Both the position numbers and the translations under genes were made by a program. A DNA stretch of 64,000 nucleotides, taken from assembly GCF_000826545.1 (NCBI RefSeq), contig NZ_CDME01000007.1, positions 248,001 through 312,000 of the forward strand. The letters are read 5' to 3'. This stretch comes from Kibdelosporangium sp. MJ126-NF4 (lineage in GTDB: Bacteria; Actinomycetota; Actinomycetes; Mycobacteriales; Pseudonocardiaceae). Below the pieces are notes generated by a model. It was not told the origin of the DNA, did no database searches, and saw only the letters and a list, made by a program, of their open reading frames with translations. Below, one piece after another: positions 35,126 through 43,013 of the stretch. Positions within the stretch are counted from its first letter, which is position 1, and the number at the start of each line of letters is the position of its first letter.

Positions 35126-35910
35126 CCGACAACCACGCTGCACTGACGTACTCATCCTATTTGGCATTGGACGAGATACTCGGTGCGCAGCGGCCACGCT
35201 CGGACGAACACGACGAGATGCTCTTCATCGTCATCCACCAGGTGTACGAACTGTGGTTCAAACAATTGCTGCACGAATTCGCCCGCGCGCAACAAGTGCT
35301 GTCCAACGGCGAGACCGCGCACGCGCTGCACACCCTGCGGCGGTCGCTGACCATCCTCAAGGTCGTGGTCGCGCAGATCGACGTGCTGGAAACCATGACA
35401 CCACGCCAGTTCACCAGCTTCCGCGCCCGACTGGACGCGTCCAGCGGCTTCCAGTCGGCCCAGTTCCGTGAGGTGGAAGCAGTACTCGGCCGACGGGACG
35501 CCCGTGTGTTCAGGCACTACCCGCCCGGCGGGCAGCGCGACCGGATCGAGGCCGCGATGAACCGACCGTCCCTTTTCGACTCGTTCATGACCTACCTGTC
35601 GCTGCACGACTACGACGTCCCGGCCAAGTGCCTGCACCGTGACGTGTCCGCGCCGGTCGAGCCGTCGCCGGAGCTGCAGCAGGTCCTGTTGCGCGTCTAC
35701 CAGGACGACGCGGGGGAGGCGCAGATCTGCGAGCGGCTGGTCGATCTGGACGAGGGCGTGCAGGAATGGCGGTACCGGCACGTCAAGATGGTGGAACGGG
35801 TGATCGGCCACAAGGTCGGCACCGGCGGCTCGGCCGGAGCGGACTACCTGCGGACAACGCTGTTCTCGCCGGTGTTCCCCGACCTGTGGGCTGTCCGGAG
35901 TGAACTGTGA
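35122..35910 (+). CDS. kynA: Tryptophan 2,3-dioxygenase
   Basis: TTG 35122 overlaps the PaaX stop; 262 residues, the normal bacterial length. Family motifs: LTYSSYLALDEILGAQ, DEMLFIVIHQVYELWFKQ (distal His), TPRQFTSFRARLDASSGFQSAQFREVE, and the C-terminal EWRYRHVKMVERVIG with the haem-ligand His, then GTGGSAGADYL. It opens the tryptophan indole ring with O2 to give N-formylkynurenine. Coupled by a GTGA overlap to the kynureninase-like gene. Confidence 0.96.
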   Translation: MTDNHAALTYSSYLALDEILGAQRPRSDEHDEMLFIVIHQVYELWFKQLLHEFARAQQVLSNGETAHALHTLRRSLTILKVVVAQIDVLETMTPRQFTSFRARLDASSGFQSAQFREVEAVLGRRDARVFRHYPPGGQRDRIEAAMNRPSLFDSFMTYLSLHDYDVPAKCLHRDVSAPVEPSPELQQVLLRVYQDDAGEAQICERLVDLDEGVQEWRYRHVKMVERVIGHKVGTGGSAGADYLRTTLFSPVFPDLWAVRSEL

Positions 35911-37130
35911 GTTACCACGCCGCGCGGCTCGCGCCACACTATTCATCCTTCAGAGTGATGGATCGGCTTCTACTGACCGGACACTCTCACCAGGCGTGGC
36001 CGGATGTGGCTCTGGAAGGCCAGATCGAAGCCTTCTACGATGCCGCCCAGCACGTCGACGAGAAGTGGGCGAGGGCGTTCGCCAAGGCGGACCGGGTGCG
36101 CGACGGCTTCCGGCTGTTCCTCAGCGACCCCGACGCGCCGATCGCGCTCGGGCAGAACACACACGAGCTCGTCCTGCGCTTTCTGTCCGCTGTGGACCTG
36201 TCGGCACGGCCGCGACTGATCACATCGGACGGTGAATTCCACACCCTTCGCCGTCAGCTCGGCAGACTGGCCGAGGAGGGCGTCGAGGTGGTGCGCCTGC
36301 CGTCGGCACCAGCGGACACGCTGGCCGAGCGGATGGCCGACGCGATCGACGGACGGACCAGCGCGGTGCTCGTGTCGGCTGTCCTGTTCGAGACATCCAG
36401 AATCGTGCCGGGGCTGGGCCTCCTCGCCGACGCCTGCCACCGGCGGGGCGTCGAGTTGCTTGTGGACGCTTACCACGCGCTTGGCCCGGTCCCGTTCTCC
36501 TGCGCGGAAATTCCACACGCGTGGGTAGTCGGCGGCGGCTACAAGTACCTCCAGTTGGGTGAAGGAAACTGCTTTATGCGTCTGCCGCCGCACGCCGACA
36601 CGCTACGGCCCGTGATCACGGGCTGGTACGCGGAATTCGCGGAGCTGGCCGGGCACCACGACGGCAGTGTCGGCTACCCGCTCGGCAGTGCCAGGTTCGC
36701 GGGATCGACCTACGACCCGGCCAGCCACTACCGCGGCGCCAGGGTGTTCGACTTCTTCGCCGAGCAGGGACTGACACCGGACGTACTGCGTCAGGTCGCG
36801 CTGGACCAGGTCGGTCTGCTCGCGTCGCTGTTCGACCGGATCGGCGCACCGGACGACGTGATCACCCGTGACCGTGACCCGCTGGAGAACTTCGGTGGCT
36901 TCCTGGCGCTGCGCACGCCGGACGCACAGCGGCTGCGGGCGCAGCTCGCGGAGCGGGGCGTGCTGACCGACAGCCGGGGCGAGTACCTCCGGTTCGGCCC
37001 GGCGCCCTACCTGACGGCCGACCAGCTGGAATCCGCGATGGGAACGCTGGCCGAGCTGCTCAGTCGGACCCGAGCAACCGCATGGCCCGCAACGAGATCT
37101 CCATCCGAAAGCGGTCGTCGGGATCGGTGA
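35907..37130 (+). CDS. kynU: Kynureninase-like PLP-dependent enzyme
   Basis: GTG 35907 overlaps the kynA stop; 407 residues. Fold-type I, class V aminotransferase/kynureninase features: Asp187 and His190 in LLVDAYHALGP, and the probable PLP lysine Lys213 in GGGYKYLQLGEGNC. The N-terminal LTGHSHQAWPD replaces the usual kynureninase LDGNSLG motif, so this is a divergent branch. Context argues for hydrolysis of kynurenine to anthranilate and alanine. The last 71 bases overlap the PucR-like gene tail to tail. Confidence 0.8.
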   Translation: MSYHAARLAPHYSSFRVMDRLLLTGHSHQAWPDVALEGQIEAFYDAAQHVDEKWARAFAKADRVRDGFRLFLSDPDAPIALGQNTHELVLRFLSAVDLSARPRLITSDGEFHTLRRQLGRLAEEGVEVVRLPSAPADTLAERMADAIDGRTSAVLVSAVLFETSRIVPGLGLLADACHRRGVELLVDAYHALGPVPFSCAEIPHAWVVGGGYKYLQLGEGNCFMRLPPHADTLRPVITGWYAEFAELAGHHDGSVGYPLGSARFAGSTYDPASHYRGARVFDFFAEQGLTPDVLRQVALDQVGLLASLFDRIGAPDDVITRDRDPLENFGGFLALRTPDAQRLRAQLAERGVLTDSRGEYLRFGPAPYLTADQLESAMGTLAELLSRTRATAWPATRSPSESGRRDR

Positions 37131-38313
37131 GCCGGTCGCCGAACAACGCCTCCAGCTGGTGCAGGCGGTAGCGCACGGTCTGTGGGTGCACGTTCAGCCT
37201 GCCCGCGATCTCCGGCGCGCTGCCGCTGGTCTCCAGCCAGGCCAGCAGGGTCTCACTCAGCCGAGCCCGTTGTTTGACCGTCAGCCCGGCCAGCGGTCGC
37301 AGCGTCCGCTCGGCCAGCTCCCGTGCCAGGAACTCGTCGCTGAGCAGCCACAACGTGGACAGGTGGTCCTTGCTCCAGAGCACCGGCTCGTCGGGCAGCA
37401 GGCCACGGTTGACGTACGACAGCGCGCGCCTGGCCAGCCGCAACGACGTCGGGGCCTCCGACAGCGCGACCCGCGGCCCGATCACGGCCCGCCAGCCGGG
37501 CAACTGCTCACGCAGCGACCGCAGCTGTTCGTGGTCGGCTGCCATCAGCAGGCACGGCTCGGCCGCTTCGAAGTCCTCGAGGACGCACTCGTCGAACGAC
37601 GGCAGGTCGAAGTCGCCTTCGCGGCGTTCCAGCGCGACGACCACGACGTGCTCGGGCACCGCCCATGCCGCCGACGCGGCGAGTTCGGTGATGCTCTGCG
37701 ACGAGACGGGCGGTTCGGACAGCAGCAGTTCCAGCAGTCGCCTGCGCCTGCGCTCCAGCGCGCCCGCCGCCCGTGCCTGCGCCGAGGCGAAACCCTCCAG
37801 CGACAGCACGGAGATCTCGTCGACGTAGTCGAAGACGGCCTCGGCGAGATGGCAGATCGTCACCGTCGGAAGGTTCACCGACTGGCCGAATTCCGCGATC
37901 CGGCGCCACGCCACGCGCGCGCCGATCCGGTACGCGCTCTGCAGCGTGTCCACACTGCGTCCCTGCGCGACCTCGAGCCTGCCCAGGTGCCGGAACAGTT
38001 TCGCGCGGTCCTCGCGGGGCGTCGACGGGTCGGCGAGCCGGTCGATGAACTGCGAGATCGCCTCCTCGACGCCGCCGGTCACGATCGTGCCGAACGGGCC
38101 TTCGAGCAGTCGCGCATACTCCGGGATGGACCGTCGGATCTCCTGCACGATGGCGATGGCCACGTCGTTGGCGCGCGGCCGGAACATCGTCGCCAGTTCG
38201 CGGGGCAGAGTGGCCCAGACGCGCGTGGAGGCTGCCGCGGTCCGCGGCGGCAGTAAGGTGTCCAGGCGCTGCGGAGGCACGGTCGTGGTCCTGCGGGCAC
38301 CCGTCTCAGTCAC
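37060..38313 (-). CDS. PucR-family transcriptional regulator
   Basis: GTG 38313 chosen (AAAGGAC about seven bases upstream) rather than the ATG at 38403; 417 residues. A central region with a GGDEF-like/CdaR domain (AWAVPEHVVVVALERREGDF, LREQLPGWRAVIGPRVALSEAPTSLRLARRAL) is followed by the C-terminal PucR helix-turn-helix (ETLLAWLETSGSAPEIAGRLNVHPQTVRYRLHQLEALFGD). It may regulate the neighbouring aromatic/tryptophan genes or the secreted-protein/Mce block on its other side. Its ligand is unknown. Confidence 0.9.
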   Translation of the reverse strand: MTETGARRTTTVPPQRLDTLLPPRTAAASTRVWATLPRELATMFRPRANDVAIAIVQEIRRSIPEYARLLEGPFGTIVTGGVEEAISQFIDRLADPSTPREDRAKLFRHLGRLEVAQGRSVDTLQSAYRIGARVAWRRIAEFGQSVNLPTVTICHLAEAVFDYVDEISVLSLEGFASAQARAAGALERRRRRLLELLLSEPPVSSQSITELAASAAWAVPEHVVVVALERREGDFDLPSFDECVLEDFEAAEPCLLMAADHEQLRSLREQLPGWRAVIGPRVALSEAPTSLRLARRALSYVNRGLLPDEPVLWSKDHLSTLWLLSDEFLARELAERTLRPLAGLTVKQRARLSETLLAWLETSGSAPEIAGRLNVHPQTVRYRLHQLEALFGDRLTDPDDRFRMEISLRAMRLLGSD

Positions 38314-38765
38314 GGCGTCGTCCTTTGAGCGGCAACAGAAACCTGTCGTATCGTCGGTGATATCGCCCAAGATTTGTAACTCGCGCACTATATTTTGACG
38401 CAACCTTTGCTGTCAACGGCTCACTGGACGCCGTCGCAGGTCGTGAAGCCCATTCGGATGGGCGGCCGCACAGTTGTCACCCAGGTGACAAGTTCGGTAC
38501 ACCATGCTGTCTTCCGGGCGACAACCATGGTCTGAACGGCTGGCGCTGGTCTACTCCAATTTCACCCGCACGCAGGGCGGTGACAAGTGGGTCTTGTGAT
38601 TTCCGTAACGGGGTGACAAGTTTCATGGAGTCGATCAGGTTGTCTGACAACCTCTTGTTACCCGTGAGTCAACCGAAGTAACCTACTCGGCGGTAGGTCT
38701 GCCGCGTGAATCAAAGCCACCTGTTCTCGTTCGCCCTGTCGACGAGAGCCCGAGGAGGTAGGTAA
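38314..38765. promoter_or_regulatory. 452-bp regulatory gap with GGTGACAAG repeats
   Basis: No gene. It contains GGTGACAAG at 38484-38492, 38579-38587 and 38612-38620, plus an inverted copy forming the palindrome TTGTCACC-CA-GGTGACAA (38474-38491). The right part carries the promoter of the secreted DUF6801-like gene. It separates the divergent PucR-like gene from the Mce region. Confidence 0.6.
38681..38698 (+). promoter_or_regulatory. Shared operator-like palindrome, site 1
   Basis: ACCTAC-TCGGCG-GTAGGT, 68 bp upstream of the first DUF6801-like gene. In coding direction it reads TAACCTACTCGGCGGTAGGT and matches sites 2 and 3 found before the two secreted genes beyond the Mce operon. Confidence 0.6.
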
Positions 38766-39914
38766 ATGAGACGCAGTGCCGCCGTCGTTGCCGTCGCTGC
38801 ATTGGCTGCTGGAGCGTTCGTGTCCAGCGCACAGGCAGCCACCACGTTAGGAGAGGTGACCAAGGACCTCACATACAGATGCGCCTTCCCGCTGGTCGGC
38901 CAGCAGGATGTCAGCGCGACCGTGAAGATCACGATTCCCGACGCCGGTACAACCGGTGGTCGAATCGTCAATAGTGATCTCAGGATCACCGCAACCTTGA
39001 ACGCGAATATCGTGAATGCGTTGCGGTCGTTCCAGACTGCCACAACCGAGGGTACTGCCACCGCGGATGTGGACGCTGCATATGACAGCAAAAACATGAC
39101 AATCGGAATTCCGGGCCTGAAAGTCGCGAAGCAAACTGTGCCGCCTCAAGGCCAGACGATGCCGGTCGACATTTCCGGTCCGACTCCGAGTTTGATCGTG
39201 TACAAGGCAGGCACTGTCAGCCTTGCGGCCGGTGCCGTTTTCAACGCCAAAGTCGACACTCGCAAGGCAGACGGAACGCCGACAGCGCTCGGCATTCTGA
39301 ACGTTCCGTGCACGGTGAAGGTGACCACGCCACCGCAGGACCGCTCGTTGGCCTCGGTTCCTGTCACCGGCAGCGATGTCGCCCCGCCATCGACGGGGAC
39401 AACGCCATCGCAGCCATTTGACAAGACGTTGACCTACAGCTGCACCTTCCCCGAGGTCGGCGCGGTGAACGTCTCGGGCAGGGTCCAGGGCACGATTCCG
39501 GCAACGGGAACAGTGAACACCCGTGTGCAGCCGACGGCGACGATCGCCGCGACGCTGCCGTCGTCGGTAGTGGACGCGCTGCGCAACCACAGTGCGGCAA
39601 CGGTTGGGGGCAAGGCCGTGGCCGACGTCACCAACGCGTACAACGGTACGTCGATCGCCATCGGCATCCCCGGCACGGTTCCGTCCGCGTCCGTGCCTGC
39701 TTCTGGTGAGCTGACAGCCAACATCGCTCTCAACGTTCCCAGCGTCACCGTCGGTGCCGCCGGAACGCTCGCTCTTGGTGCCGGTCCTGGGTTGATCGGC
39801 ACGTACACCCCGCTCAAGGCGGACGGCACGCCGACCGACCTTGGCACGTTCGACGCCCCCTGCACGCTGAACCCCGGTCAGGACCCGGGGCTCGGCTCGA
39901 TCGTCTTCAGCTGA
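38766..39914 (+). CDS. Secreted protein with two tandem DUF6801-like domains
   Basis: ATG after AGGAGGTAGGTAA; 382 residues. The signal peptide ends SSAQAATT. Two repeats of a beta-rich domain follow (about 30-185 and 215-380), each starting LTYRCAFPLVGQQDVS or LTYSCTFPEVGAVNVS and ending with a conserved Cys (NVPCTVKV, DAPCTLNPGQDPGLGSI), so each domain probably has one disulphide. The assignment to DUF6801 is from memory of the pattern. It lies just before the Mce operon and may be an envelope partner; no function is known. Confidence 0.8.
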   Translation: MRRSAAVVAVAALAAGAFVSSAQAATTLGEVTKDLTYRCAFPLVGQQDVSATVKITIPDAGTTGGRIVNSDLRITATLNANIVNALRSFQTATTEGTATADVDAAYDSKNMTIGIPGLKVAKQTVPPQGQTMPVDISGPTPSLIVYKAGTVSLAAGAVFNAKVDTRKADGTPTALGILNVPCTVKVTTPPQDRSLASVPVTGSDVAPPSTGTTPSQPFDKTLTYSCTFPEVGAVNVSGRVQGTIPATGTVNTRVQPTATIAATLPSSVVDALRNHSAATVGGKAVADVTNAYNGTSIAIGIPGTVPSASVPASGELTANIALNVPSVTVGAAGTLALGAGPGLIGTYTPLKADGTPTDLGTFDAPCTLNPGQDPGLGSIVFS

Positions 39915-39924
39915 TCGACAACGG

Positions 39925-39969
39925 CGGCGTGTCCACCCCGAGCGTTCCGTGCCCGGGGTGGACACGCCG
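39925..39969 (+). terminator. 16-bp hairpin between the two DUF6801-like genes
   Basis: CGGCGTGTCCACCCCG (39925-39940) pairs perfectly with CGGGGTGGACACGCCG (39954-39969), 13-nt loop. It is strong enough to end or attenuate transcription between the first secreted gene and the gene that leads into the Mce operon. Confidence 0.7.
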
Positions 39970-40003
39970 CTCAGCCCGTCAGTGTTCCAACACAGGAGTC
40001 ACC

Positions 40004-41407
40004 TTGTCGCACCGAAAACGCGCCGGTCTGGCCGTGATGCTCGCGGCGGTGACCATCGCCGCGCCACCGACATTGGTCACCGCGGCCGGAGGCGATCCGG
40101 CCGCGACGGAAACCCAGGTCGTGAAGGCGATCCGCGCGACGTGCGACTTCGAGCTGGTCGGTAGGCAGGCGATCGCGGCTGAGCTGTCGCTGAAGCTGCC
40201 CGTGTCGGTGCAGACCGGAACCCCGGTGCGCCCAAGCGATGTCAAGCTCAAGGTCACCTTCTCCGCCGAGACAATCAAAGCGCTCAGGGAGAAGCAGGTC
40301 ATCTCGCTGGCGGGACTGTTGGGCGTCCAGCTCAAGTCCGGCGACAGGACGCTGGCAACCCGTGGACCGCTGCCGCAGACCGCACTGCCCGAACAGGACA
40401 GTGACCTTTCGGTCGAGCAGTCGTTGAAGTCCATTGTGGAGGTCAAGACCGACAAGCCCGGCAAGGTCGTGCTCACCCTCGGTGCGCTGGAGATGCTGCT
40501 CGCCCAGGCCACGACGCGGGAGGAGCCCACGAAGGAGATACTCCCGGCGCCGTGCGAGCTGGCCCCGGGGCAGGACACCGCACTCGGATCGGTCGCGGTC
40601 CTCAACCCGCTCCCCACGACGGTTTCCGCTCCGAAGCCGACCGCCCCGACCAGCGGGCAGACGTCGTCGGCACCGGGCGTGCCCTCGCAACGGCCGCAGG
40701 GAACCCAGCCGCCGACCGCGGGGCGTGACAAGACGAGCCGGCGCCAGCGTCAACTGGCGGAGGACCCGCAGTACTGCAAGGAAATCCCGCCCGAGGCGTA
40801 CGCCTTCTACGCGTACTACGACCTGACCGGGCGCGCCGACGTGCGCAAGCTCAAGTCCTACATCGACTTCGGGCCCGGTTACCTGGCATCGAAGGTGTTC
40901 TTCTGGTGGGAGGTCGATCCCAACGGCGAACAGATCGACTGTGGCGCGATCAAAGGCGACCTGTTGTGGCCGCCCGCCACGGGCTCGTTCGTGACGTTCG
41001 GCTTCGTGCCGACGACCGCGAAGGTCACCGTCATCCCGGACGGCCCGGCGGAAGGCAGGCTCCGGTTCAACATCTTCAAGGGAACCGCGAAGGCCTTCCT
41101 GGCGCTGAGCGACGCGAAGGTGAACGGCACCCCGCTGGACGTCGGCCCGAACTGCCGGACCGCCGAGCCGGTCGTGATCGACCTGAAGTCCGACCTGGAG
41201 CACTGGGACACCTTCATGGGCGGCACCATGGAGGCCGACGTCACCATCCCGCCGTACAAGGGCTGCGGTGCCAAGGAGAACCTCGACCCGTTGCTGACCG
41301 GCCTGATCTCCGGCCCCGGCAACCACCTCAAGCTCACGTTCAGCGAACTGCACACGTGCGACCCGCCGGACCAGCCGTGCGTGCCTGCGCTGCCGAGGAG
41401 GCGCTAG
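40004..41407 (+). CDS. Secreted DUF6801-like protein with second domain shared with 50764/51751 proteins; first gene of Mce operon
   Basis: TTG 40004 with AGGAG five bases upstream; 467 residues. A signal peptide (about 1-28), one DUF6801-like domain (about 40-195: IRATCDFELVGRQAIAAEL to LPAPCELAPGQDTALGSV), a Pro/Thr/Ser-rich linker (200-245), then a domain (about 315-460) matching the two duplicated secreted proteins: GFVPTTAKVT, ALSDAKVNGTPLDVGPNCRT, VIDLKSD, TIPPYKGCG, LLTGLISGPGNHLKLTF. The first permease gene starts two bases after its stop, so it is part of the Mce operon. Confidence 0.82.
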   Translation: MSHRKRAGLAVMLAAVTIAAPPTLVTAAGGDPAATETQVVKAIRATCDFELVGRQAIAAELSLKLPVSVQTGTPVRPSDVKLKVTFSAETIKALREKQVISLAGLLGVQLKSGDRTLATRGPLPQTALPEQDSDLSVEQSLKSIVEVKTDKPGKVVLTLGALEMLLAQATTREEPTKEILPAPCELAPGQDTALGSVAVLNPLPTTVSAPKPTAPTSGQTSSAPGVPSQRPQGTQPPTAGRDKTSRRQRQLAEDPQYCKEIPPEAYAFYAYYDLTGRADVRKLKSYIDFGPGYLASKVFFWWEVDPNGEQIDCGAIKGDLLWPPATGSFVTFGFVPTTAKVTVIPDGPAEGRLRFNIFKGTAKAFLALSDAKVNGTPLDVGPNCRTAEPVVIDLKSDLEHWDTFMGGTMEADVTIPPYKGCGAKENLDPLLTGLISGPGNHLKLTFSELHTCDPPDQPCVPALPRRR

Positions 41408-41409
41408 AC

Positions 41410-42198
41410 ATGGCAACGCCACAGTTCGCCGCCCGCGGTCTCGCCGGGCTGCGTGAGGTCGGCAAGCTCTGTTCGCTGGCACTGGAAGTGTTCCGGATGA
41501 CCTTCCGGCGGCCGTTCCAGTTCCGCGAGTTCGTCCAGCAGTGCTGGTTCATCATCTCGGTGACGATCCTGCCCGCCGCGCTCGTCGCCATCCCCTTCGG
41601 CGGCGTGATCGCGCTGCAGCTCGGGTCGCTGACCAAGCAGATCGGCGCGCAGTCGTTCACCGGTTCGGCGAGCGTGCTCGCGGTGATCCAGCAGGCGAGC
41701 CCGATCATCACCGCGCTGCTGATCGCGGGCGCCGGTGGCTCGGCGATGTGCGCGGACCTCGGCTCACGCAAGATCCGCGAGGAGATCGACGCGATGGAGG
41801 TGCTGGCGGTCTCGCCGATCCAGCGCCTCGTCGTGCCCCGCGTGTACGCGTCGATCCTGATCTGCGTGCTGCTCAACGGAATGGTCAGCGTGGTCGGCGT
41901 GCTCGGCGGCTACTTCTTCAACGTGATCCTGCAGGGCGGCACACCGGGTGCCTACCTGGCCACGTTCTCCGCGCTCGCGCAGCTACCGGACCTGTGGATC
42001 AGCGAGATCAAGGCCGTGCTGTTCGGTTTCGTCGCCGGTGTGGTCGCCGCCTACCGCGGGCTCAACCCGAAGGGCGGTCCGAAGGGCGTCGGTGACGCGG
42101 TCAACCAGGCCGTGGTCATCACGTTCCTGCTGCTGTTCTTCCTCAACTTCGTGCTGACCACCATTTACCTGCAGGTCATTCCGCGGAAGGGGCTGTAG
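41410..42198 (+). CDS. yrbEA: Mce operon YrbE/MlaE-type permease A
   Basis: ATG three bases after the upstream stop; 262 residues, five to six membrane helices. The MlaE family core is clear: AIPFGGVIALQLGSLTKQIGA, ASPIITALLIAGAGGSAMCADLGSRKIREEIDAMEVL (the cytoplasmic coupling helix, where the EExDAxE motif contacts the ATPase) and GFVAGVVAAYRGLNPKGGPKGVGDAVNQAVV. With YrbEB it forms the inner-membrane channel of the Mce lipid importer. The ATPase (MceG) is not in the window. Confidence 0.95.
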   Translation: MATPQFAARGLAGLREVGKLCSLALEVFRMTFRRPFQFREFVQQCWFIISVTILPAALVAIPFGGVIALQLGSLTKQIGAQSFTGSASVLAVIQQASPIITALLIAGAGGSAMCADLGSRKIREEIDAMEVLAVSPIQRLVVPRVYASILICVLLNGMVSVVGVLGGYFFNVILQGGTPGAYLATFSALAQLPDLWISEIKAVLFGFVAGVVAAYRGLNPKGGPKGVGDAVNQAVVITFLLLFFLNFVLTTIYLQVIPRKGL

Positions 42199-42200
42199 CG

Positions 42201-43013
42201 ATGGTGATGGAACGCCAACTCGACACGTTCGGGAAACTGGGTGACCAGCTTTCCTTCTACGCCAAGGCGTTGCTGTGGATCCCGCGCGCGTCCCGGCGCT
42301 ACCTGCGCGAGATCGTCCGGCTGTTGTCCGAGGTCAGCTTCGGCAGCGGCGCGCTGGCGGTGATCGGCGGCACGATCGGCGTCATGGTGGGCATGTCGGT
42401 GTTCACCGGCACGGTCGTCGGCCTGCAGGGATTCTCCGCGCTCAACCAGGTCGGCACGTCGGCGTTCGCGGGCTTCCTGTCCGCGTACTTCAACACCCGT
42501 GAGATCGCGCCGCTGGTCGCCGGGCTCGCCCTGTCGGCCACGGTCGGCGCCGGGTTCACCGCGCAGCTCGGCGCGATGCGCATCTCGGAGGAGATCGACG
42601 CGCTGGAGACGATGGGTGTGCCGAGCCTGCCGTACTTGGTGACCTGCCGGGTGATCGCCGGGTTCATCGCGATCATCCCGCTGTACGTGATCGGCCTGCT
42701 CACCTCGTACCTGGCGGCGCGCACGATCACCGTCGAGTTCTACGAGCAGTCCGCCGGCACCTACGACCACTACTTCACGCTCTTCCTGCCGCCGGAAGAC
42801 GTGCTCTGGTCGTTCCTCAAAGTGATCGTCTTCAGTGTCGCGGTGATCCTCGCGCACTGCTACTACGGCTACCGCGCCTCCGGCGGACCCGCCGGTGTCG
42901 GCCTCGCGGTCGGCCGGGCGGTGCGCTGGTCGATCGTGACGATCAGCATCCTGGACTTCTTCCTCAGCCTGGCCATCTGGGGCACCGAAACGACGGTGAG
43001 GATCGCGGGATGA
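42201..43013 (+). CDS. yrbEB: Mce operon YrbE/MlaE-type permease B
   Basis: ATG two bases after the YrbEA stop (a second ATG is two codons on); 270 residues. MlaE core: GGTIGVMVGMSVFTGTVVGLQG, IAPLVAGLALSATVGAGFTAQLGAMRISEEIDALETMG and HCYYGYRASGGPAGVGLAVGRAVRWS. It pairs with YrbEA as the heterodimeric permease. Stop overlaps the MceA start (ATGA). Confidence 0.95.
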   Translation: MVMERQLDTFGKLGDQLSFYAKALLWIPRASRRYLREIVRLLSEVSFGSGALAVIGGTIGVMVGMSVFTGTVVGLQGFSALNQVGTSAFAGFLSAYFNTREIAPLVAGLALSATVGAGFTAQLGAMRISEEIDALETMGVPSLPYLVTCRVIAGFIAIIPLYVIGLLTSYLAARTITVEFYEQSAGTYDHYFTLFLPPEDVLWSFLKVIVFSVAVILAHCYYGYRASGGPAGVGLAVGRAVRWSIVTISILDFFLSLAIWGTETTVRIAG

